From the NCBI GenBank assembly GCA_963575745.1, contig CAUYUJ010003911.1:1-64000 (forward strand): a DNA stretch of 64,000 nt, in the 5' to 3' direction. How positions within the stretch are numbered: the stretch's first letter is position 1; every line of letters starts with the position of its first letter. Source of the stretch: Prorocentrum cordatum. Its lineage: Eukaryota > Sar > Dinophyceae > Prorocentrales > Prorocentraceae. Made by a program: the position numbers and the translations under genes. Shown here in pieces: positions 57,281 to 64,000 of the stretch. The notes beneath the pieces are model-generated. The model was not told the origin of the DNA. It worked only from the letters and a program-made list of their open reading frames with translations, and did not search any database.

Positions 57281-60200
57281 TCAATCCCACGTTGCCTCGG
57301 CAAGCCGGGCCGTGCGGAACTCTGCGAGGACTCCGTCGCGCCCTGCGCCGATCAAGCTGGCGGAGTTCATGGAGCGGTCGGTCTCCTCCGTGACGTCACT
57401 CGGCTCCGCGTCGGAGCAGATGCACATCATGTCCCTGTTGACGAGGCTGGCCCCCGCCTCGTTGTCGTTGATCGACCCGCCAGGTGCACGACTGCTGGCG
57501 CGCTGCTCTTTGATCTTCTGCCATCTCACCTTCCAGCTCGGCACAGCCTTGGGGCCCGCCTTCTTGTCCAACCCGTCCCTATGACGCTGGCACTCAGGTG
57601 TGACATCCTCCAGCGACTCGGCATGCGCATCAAACCCAAGCAGGCCACCAATGTCTGCACGCCCGAGTGCGCTCAAGCGCCGCACAGCCAAATTCAGATG
57701 CTCCTGCAATGGTAGGTCTTGACGGACGATGATCATGGCGGAGGTATCGCTCATCTTGTTCTGCATCATGACCTGAAGTTCCCCAGCTATGGTCGGCAAT
57801 CCCTCCTTCACGCCCTTCTTGGTGCGCCACTGCGACTTGGACATTGTCACCGTGACGCCATCTCGGGCCTGCTGCTCGAACAGGGCGGTCTTCCCATCGG
57901 CCCAGTCCTCGAGTCTCGACCAGGGAGCTTCGCGAGATGCGCCCCGCTCAATCACTCGGAGGCCCAAGAACGAGTCGCTTTCGTTCTTGGAGTGCGACCG
58001 CAGGTAGGAGCGCACCTGCACGACGATACCGCCGAACCAAGCACCCGAGAGCTCAACCGCAGTGATGTACGTGGTGCATGGCTTCCCGTGCTCGGGGCGG
58101 ATGGTGGCCTGGAGCTCCACCTCGGCGGTCCTGTCAGCGGCCTGCGGGATGCGCAGCAGAGTGAACTCGCCGCCGTGGTTGACGTCGAAATGCTCGCCTT
58201 GAAGATTGACCAGGTGCGGGTCACCCTTGGCCGACACCGTCGGGGCCGGGGTCGGCAGCGGAGAGGCTGGGGGTCCAATGCAGCACCCGCCGTCTCCGAA
58301 GCCGCTGCCTAGGTAGGGATCGATAACGGTGTTGCTCCCAGCGCACTGCTCGTCACACCTGTACCCGAAATCGCAGATTTCAATGCCGCATCCGCAAGGA
58401 TACTGCTCGCTGAGTCCGACACCGTTGGTGCTCGAGCAGGCCGAGACGATCGCGTCGTACTTGTTGAACCCCGCGTGCACTCCGTGGTCGAGGATAAAGA
58501 AGGGCCCACCTCTGCGGAGCAGAGACTCGTGGTATGGCGACAGCCTCTCGCTGTCATCGAAGCCGATCTTGTCGGTGATGACCAGTCTCTCGAAGTGGCC
58601 AGGGTTGCGTGTGGACATGGTGATCCCGTCGCCCTTCTGCAGCACGCGGCCGCTGTCGTCGAGGGCCTTGTTGACGAAGACGACGTCGGACCCAGTTGAT
58701 ATGGGCTCGGTGAGCCATACCCCCGAGATGCAGTTGTCGAAGTCGCCCAGGTCTTCTTTGCCAGGGGCGCAGTCAGTGCATGCCTCCGAGCGGCGTCGCC
58801 GAGTGGAGCCCGTGGTGCACTGCTGGCAGACGCTGGTGCCCTCCAGAAAGTAGTATCCGTAGTCACACTCAGCGGGACCCCCGATTGGGAACCTAGACAT
58901 GTCTTTCGAGTATGGAGAATTGCCACACTCTGCCTGGGTCACGCATCCATCCCCGTTCTCGTCCATCTCGGTAAAGTGCCCGTTGAGATTATCGTCCTTG
59001 TTCACCTCCGCTTCCACAAGGCACTCATCACCATCCAAATCAAGGTAAGAAAACGAGCCGCACGCGTCGTCACAAACGCACGGTGCCCCGGGCTCCATCG
59101 TCGGCGACGGAGTCGGGAGGATCTCCTCGTAAGTGATCGTCACCGTCATGTTGAGGCCTTGGCCGTCGCATGCCACCAACCAAGTTGTGTTCCCCAATGG
59201 GACACCATTAGAATCTGAACTACCATGATGCCCGAAATAAGCGCAGCCCGCATCAGAATCTAAATCCATAGTTGCTGTCATGTTTGGTTCTTCAGAGTCC
59301 AGAATCCACCGCGGCTGTGCGTACTTCAGAGGCCGGTCGATGCCATCACACGAATAGTCCCAATATATGTAATTGCCGTCGGTGTTGCTGTACACTGGCG
59401 CTCCGCTTGCACTGCTCCCGTAAAACACGAAGTAAGGGCTGCCGATAGAAGTCGTCAGGCACGGCCACTCTACCTTCAGAATGCCCGGAGGAGAACACGA
59501 AAAGCCTCGCCTGTCACCTGAGCAGACCTCGTTTGTAACGCACATGTCAGGCCCGCACTGACACGGGTAGAAAGAGCTCGGAGACGATCCATCGGTGACG
59601 TCGCACGGCTCAACTGAAGACGTAGGTGCAGGAGTGGGCGCAGGGGTCGGTATCCTGTTGAAGTTGACACTAAGGGCTCCTTGCGGGATTGGATTGGCAC
59701 AGGTGGTGTTGGAGTCATGCCCATTCGTTGACCCACACTCTGCATCGTAAAGATAGCACCCGCCTTTCCAGACTGACAGGAAGGGGTGAAGACCAATGGA
59801 CTTGCAGTTTGGGTACAAGGAACACTCCGAGGCACATAACTCGAGAGTCTCGAACTCTTCCGAATAGGCTTTGATCTCTGCTCCGCACTCGCAATTTTGG
59901 CCGCTTTGCACGTATCCAGGGTAGGTTGAAACGAGTAGGTCATCCAATTGGATTACTGTTGGCGCTGGAGTTCCGACCTGCTGCTCAGCTCGCTGCTGTG
60001 ACTTCGGCGCTGCAGCTGCACATGGCTTGGGGCACACGCCGGCGAGCCTGGCTGTGCCGTGCAGGTGTTGCTGGAAGTCCTCGAAGCTGGAATTTCTCGT
60101 CAGAGGGCGATAGTACTCTGGGTGCTGCTGGATGCCCGTCCGCATCGCCCACATGACCTTGTCGAAACACTCGTCGCCCGTGACGCTGGTGCGGCACTCC

Positions 60201-60778
60201 GCTGCCGGTGCAAGCGCTTGCTCCTCTGACTTCGGCACTGCACATGGCTTGGGGCACACGCCGGAGAGCCTGGCTGTGCCGTGCAAGTGTTGCTGGAAGT
60301 CCTCGAAGCTGGAATTTCTCGTCAGAGGGCGATAGTACTCTGGGTGCTGCTGGATGCCCGTCCGCATCGCCCACATGACCTTGTCGAAACACTCGTCGCC
60401 CGTGACGCTGGTGCGGCACTCCGCTGCCGGTGCAGGCGCTTGCTCCTCTGACTTCGGCGCTGCACATGGCTTGGGGCACACGCCGGAGAGCCTGGCTGTG
60501 CCGTGCAAGTGTTGCTGGAAGTCCTCGAAGCTGGAATTTCTCGTCAGAGGAAGGTAGTACTCTGGGTGCTGCTGGATGCCCGTCCGCATCGCCCACATGA
60601 CCTTGTCGAAACACTCATCACCCTCAACCGAGGTGTGGCAACCCTGCTGCGGCATCCAGATTCCACTGCCGTGCAACACGCCAGCCTGTTGCATCTGCAT
60701 AAGCTGCATGTCTGCGTGCTCGCTGGAAACAGCAGCTACAAACCCCATCATGCATAATGCCACATGGAAATCCGCCAT
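57281..60778 (-). CDS. Secreted modular Cys-rich, EF-hand, vWD-like protein, unit 2 copy (1165 aa)
   Basis: Same length, start and module order as the unit 1 protein: signal peptide, three 74-residue Cys repeats, PAN-like segment, WILD module, two EF-hand loops, Cys-rich segment, vWD-like domain. Outside the repeats I find one residue change (Asp for Glu at 596, between the EF-hand loops) and a few silent differences. Inside the three N-terminal repeats there are about seven changes, including Leu/Arg before PLTR, Asn/Ser after LTR, Val for Ala after KPCA, Leu for Pro in the linker and Ala for Ser before GVCP in the third repeat. Both copies are open, so both may be expressed. Transcripts would get the spliced leader in trans. 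Confidence 0.9.
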   Translation of the reverse strand: MADFHVALCMMGFVAAVSSEHADMQLMQMQQAGVLHGSGIWMPQQGCHTSVEGDECFDKVMWAMRTGIQQHPEYYLPLTRNSSFEDFQQHLHGTARLSGVCPKPCAAPKSEEQAPAPAAECRTSVTGDECFDKVMWAMRTGIQQHPEYYRPLTRNSSFEDFQQHLHGTARLSGVCPKPCAVPKSEEQALAPAAECRTSVTGDECFDKVMWAMRTGIQQHPEYYRPLTRNSSFEDFQQHLHGTARLAGVCPKPCAAAAPKSQQRAEQQVGTPAPTVIQLDDLLVSTYPGYVQSGQNCECGAEIKAYSEEFETLELCASECSLYPNCKSIGLHPFLSVWKGGCYLYDAECGSTNGHDSNTTCANPIPQGALSVNFNRIPTPAPTPAPTSSVEPCDVTDGSSPSSFYPCQCGPDMCVTNEVCSGDRRGFSCSPPGILKVEWPCLTTSIGSPYFVFYGSSASGAPVYSNTDGNYIYWDYSCDGIDRPLKYAQPRWILDSEEPNMTATMDLDSDAGCAYFGHHGSSDSNGVPLGNTTWLVACDGQGLNMTVTITYEEILPTPSPTMEPGAPCVCDDACGSFSYLDLDGDECLVEAEVNKDDNLNGHFTEMDENGDGCVTQAECGNSPYSKDMSRFPIGGPAECDYGYYFLEGTSVCQQCTTGSTRRRRSEACTDCAPGKEDLGDFDNCISGVWLTEPISTGSDVVFVNKALDDSGRVLQKGDGITMSTRNPGHFERLVITDKIGFDDSERLSPYHESLLRRGGPFFILDHGVHAGFNKYDAIVSACSSTNGVGLSEQYPCGCGIEICDFGYRCDEQCAGSNTVIDPYLGSGFGDGGCCIGPPASPLPTPAPTVSAKGDPHLVNLQGEHFDVNHGGEFTLLRIPQAADRTAEVELQATIRPEHGKPCTTYITAVELSGAWFGGIVVQVRSYLRSHSKNESDSFLGLRVIERGASREAPWSRLEDWADGKTALFEQQARDGVTVTMSKSQWRTKKGVKEGLPTIAGELQVMMQNKMSDTSAMIIVRQDLPLQEHLNLAVRRLSALGRADIGGLLGFDAHAESLEDVTPECQRHRDGLDKKAGPKAVPSWKVRWQKIKEQRASSRAPGGSINDNEAGASLVNRDMMCICSDAEPSDVTEETDRSMNSASLIGAGRDGVLAEFRTARLAEATWD

Positions 60779-60863
60779 TCGTGCTCTGGAGGTGGAAGCT
60801 GTACGCAATATGTTGATGAAAGCGCAGTTCGATATCGGCAGCTTTACGGACCTGTTCGTTTTG

Positions 60864-60886
60864 CTTGAGCCCAAATGGGCTCCGGA
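60864..60886 (-). other. Relic of the dinoflagellate spliced leader, unit 2
   Basis: The same 23 bases as in unit 1, at the same distance from the ATG, with the same two mismatches and one insertion. The relic therefore predates the duplication. Confidence 0.85.
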
Positions 60887-61510
60887 CATCATCATCATCA
60901 TCATCATCAGCATCATCATCATCATCATCATCATCAGCATCATCATCATCATCATCAGCAGCAGCATCATCATCATCATCACCATCATCATCATCAGTAG
61001 CATCATCATCGTCATCAGCAGCATCGTCATCACCAAATCATCATCATCAGAATCAATTACCATCGTCGAGAAGGCTCATCAGCAGAACGGCATGCAGATT
61101 CTTCATTGAGCATCATTCAGCACCACCATCATTCATCATACACCATAGCACCATCAGTATCAAAAATCCATAAGGCACCATACATCATCATCATCATCAT
61201 CTCATCATCATCATCATCATCATCATATCATCTATCATATCATCGCCATGACCATCACCGTCACCGTATCACCATCATCATCGCTAAGCTAGCTAGCAGC
61301 AGCGAGCATCATACAATCAATATCACCATCAGCATCAGGCATTTGCATCAGCATCAGCGGCATCATCCGCTGCATCAATATATACACATCCTGACCACTC
61401 TCGACCCCATCCCCTGCTCACGAGAGAAGGGGAAAGAAGGAAGGGGAAAATGAGTTAGAGAGATCAATATGGGAGAGATGGAGAGAGAGAGGAGATGATG
61501 TGAGGGGGAG
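60887..61510. repeat. ATC array of unit 2 with a block of scattered indels
   Basis: To about 61032 the array resembles unit 1. From 61033 to about 61510 the sequence aligns to 53840-54290 only with many small insertions, deletions and short foreign-looking words (GAGAAGGCTCATCAGCAGAACGG split across the alignment). After that identity is complete again. See findings. Confidence 0.8.
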
Positions 61511-62366
61511 CACAGAAAGACATAGAGAAGGGTATCGAAGTACATGTATGTGCTAGACAGAGACAGAGGGGGGCTTGAATAGTGGAGGGAGGCAACAGAG
61601 GGAGGAAGGATGACGGGAGGAACTCAGAAAGAATTCCCAAACCGTGTTTGCACGCATGGGTTCTTGCGGGCCGGTCTGGCAGCTATGTAGTTGCCGTCGC
61701 CGCATCGTAGCCGCCTCGTCGCCGCCCGTAGTCTGAGCCTGCGGGCCGACCTGGCGGCTATGTGGTTGCTGTCGCCGCCTCGTCGCCGCCCGTGGTGTGA
61801 GCCTGCGGGCCGGTCTGGTGGCTATGTAGTTGCCGCCGCCGCCCCGTCGCCGCCTCATCGCCCTCCGCCGCCTGGGCCCGACGGTCGGTCTGGCGGCTGA
61901 ACTTAGGATCTACCACGCACAGACGCCTTTTATCGGCCCTCCCTGGGCTAGTACGGTTCACATACGAACCAGCCCCATCGTTCACTCTCAATACGAGTTC
62001 GCCACATCCCCGCTGAACCCTCAATCGCGCTCCCCTCATCTGTACAAGTAATACTACGCGCGCACACCCGTTGATCAAAATTCAACAGTGAGAAACGAAA
62101 CCAAATCACACACGCGCGACGTCGCGCGCGCGCATGCCAGAACCCTGGTTTAAGGCATAAGTTTAGTGAGTATTCCAAGATCTGGGCCCCAAAAATATGA
62201 ACCAAAAAACCAATGGTTGAGCAAATGATGCTTCATAGACAACACCAAAAACAACCGCAACGACGAAAATCACGCGCGCTGTCGCAAATGCTTTCGCAGA
62301 CTGTATGTGCTCCACCATGTTCATCACATGCGACTAATCGGGCCTCTCGCGCACGCATGCGACTAA
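61511..62366. other. Inter-gene spacer of unit 2
   Basis: Carries the same ~65-75-bp direct repeat (61666-61893) and the 16-bp palindrome (62113-62128) as unit 1, essentially unchanged. No gene is recognised. Confidence 0.85.
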
Positions 62367-63495
62367 TCCTTTTCAAAATGTGACTCTCGACTTAGCTCCG
62401 CGCACATTTATTTTCAAAATTTGCAAGACTTTTACGGATTCCTGTGTTCGACATACCGAACATGGTGTCTTTTTTTTGGGGGGGATTCAGGATTGAGGGC
62501 GCAACAATAACGTTGATTCGCTGTCGAAATCTCAGGAATGGTGTCCCGGCACAACCCAAGATCGTCAAGACGCAACAGCCAGGTTGATCTGTGGCGTCGG
62601 AATCCCGAGAACATTGTTTTGACATGCTACCGGGTCTTCCAACGGGTGTCCCCCAACGAGGCAGTTTCCCCAGCGGGGATGAACCGCCGTAGGGGCCCAC
62701 GAAGAGGGAGCCGGGAGGGAGGGTTGATTCCAACATCGTTGATGACTCTTGGGTTTCCACTGGCCCTCCTCCTCCTCCTCCTCCTCCTCCTCCTCCGCCT
62801 CCTCCTCCTCCTCGTCTTCCTCCTCCTCCTCTTCCTCCTCCTCCTCCTCCTCCTCCTCCTCCTCCTCCTCCTCCCTGTGCCAGAACTCATAAGGGCAAGT
62901 TTCGGGCCTCCGTGGATGCCCGAGGACTTCGGTAAGTTGCTCTGGCTCAATGATCCCGTGGTGATTGGTTGTCTTCTCTGCCTCCCCCTTACCTCTCACT
63001 ATCCTCCTCGTTGTGATCTTCCCCGCCCTGCTCCAGGGAAGGGGGAGGGAAACGAGGGAAGGCTGCGTGGAGATGCGCCGCTTCCTCCTCCTCCTACTCC
63101 CCGCCCTCCTCCTCCTCCTCATCATCATATCCTCCTCCTCATCATCCTTCTCAGAATCATCATCATCATCATCAGCAGCAGCATCATCATCAGCAGCAGC
63201 AGCATCATCAGCAGCGTCATCATCAACAACATCAACAACATCATCATCCTTATCATCAATATCATCACATCAGCAGCGGCATCAACATCATCAGCGTCAG
63301 CATCATCATCAACAGCATCAGCATCCTCACCATCATCAGCAGCATCATCAGCATCATCATCATCGTCATCGTCATCAACAGCAGCAGCATCATCAACAAC
63401 ATCATCATCATCAACACCATCGTCATCATGACCATCATCATCACCACCATCACCACCACCACCAACAACACCATCATCATCAGCATCATCACCAG

Positions 63496-63533
<38 letters not shown>

Positions 63534-63678
63534 CCATCACCATCATCATCATCACCATCATCCTCAGAATCATTATAAGCATCATCATCGTCGTTATCAA
63601 TGTCATCCGTCACAAAATCAGAATCATCATCATCATCATCATCACCATCGTCATCAGCATCATCCTCATCATCGCCAC

Positions 63679-63724
<46 letters not shown>

Positions 63725-64000
63725 GTCAGCATCATCAGCAGCATCATCATCATCGCCGTCATCATCAGCATCATCCTCATCACCATCACAATCACCATCA
63801 CCATCACCATCGCCACCAGCATCATCGTCACCATCACCACCACCATCGTCATCATCATCATCACCGTCATCAGCATCATCATCACCACCATCATCGTCAT
63901 CAGCATCATCATCGACATCATCAGCATCATCATCACCAGCATTATCATCCTTATCATCATCACGATCATCATCAGCATCATCATTTGTTTTACTGAGACC
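62367..64000 (+). repeat. Start of array unit 3: truncated family 1 repeat, TCC tract and ATC array
   Basis: The truncated family 1 modules (62367-62770), TCC tract (62766-62874), spacer and ATC array (63120-63985) match unit 1 at an offset of 14385 bp almost exactly. The window ends a few bases into the gene's 3' flank, so a third gene copy is expected just beyond, on the minus strand. Confidence 0.9.

Larger units (their letters stand above)
47982..64000 (-). repeat. Head-to-tail tandem array, ~7.2-kb unit carrying the secreted-protein gene
   Basis: Unit 1 is 47982-55143 (7162 bp), unit 2 is 55144-62366 (7223 bp) and unit 3 begins at 62367 and leaves the window. Each plus-strand unit reads: partial family 1 repeat, TCC tract, ATC array, 3' flank of the gene, the gene on the minus strand, its spliced-leader relic, an ATC array, a spacer. 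Identity is near complete outside microsatellites, apart from a noisy block at 61033-61510. Confidence 0.95.

Overview
The window looks like nuclear DNA of a dinoflagellate; the genus cannot be told from the sequence. The main reasons are: (1) a relic of the dinoflagellate spliced leader sits in the genome just upstream of an intronless gene; (2) that gene is in a head-to-tail tandem array; (3) its protein is a secreted mosaic of Cys-rich, EF-hand and vWD-like modules; (4) the retroelements resemble dinoflagellate LINE and Ty1/copia lineages as I know them. Most of the window is trinucleotide microsatellite, minisatellite and mobile-element debris. There is no sign of bacterial operons, tRNAs, rRNAs or CRISPR.

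Layout. 1-6914 (minus): a decayed non-LTR retrotransposon reading zinc-finger/coiled-coil ORF, EEP endonuclease, reverse transcriptase, Cys motif, RNase H. It is broken by frameshifts, a stop and a GC-rich minisatellite, and its 3' end runs off the window. 7-16.5 kb: four copies of a modular repeat (family 1: head, ~82-bp units, ~72-bp units, TCC tract) with TCC, ATC and 12-bp arrays between them. 16.5-26.4 kb: palindromic 12-mers, AAC arrays, a second modular repeat (family 2: head, 41-bp units, tail, AAC tract), a 42-bp satellite and 8-bp satellites. 26.4-31 kb: ATC, TCC and purine-rich DNA with no recognised gene.

30998-40562 (minus): a complete but decayed Ty1/copia element with two ~205-bp LTRs, an initiator-Met-type primer-binding site, and gag, protease, integrase, RT and RNase H remnants in copia order. 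40.6-46.8 kb: duplicated and very long ATC, ATT and TCC microsatellites. 46.8-48.4 kb: two more family 1 copies. 47982-64000: a tandem array with a unit of about 7.2 kb (two full units and the start of a third).

Each full array unit carries one minus-strand gene for a 1165-residue secreted modular protein, the only two intact protein-coding genes I can support. Both have the spliced-leader relic, so the ancestor of the array probably arose by reverse transcription of a mature trans-spliced mRNA and was then amplified in tandem. The retroelements supply a plausible source of reverse transcriptase, but nothing here shows that these particular copies did it.
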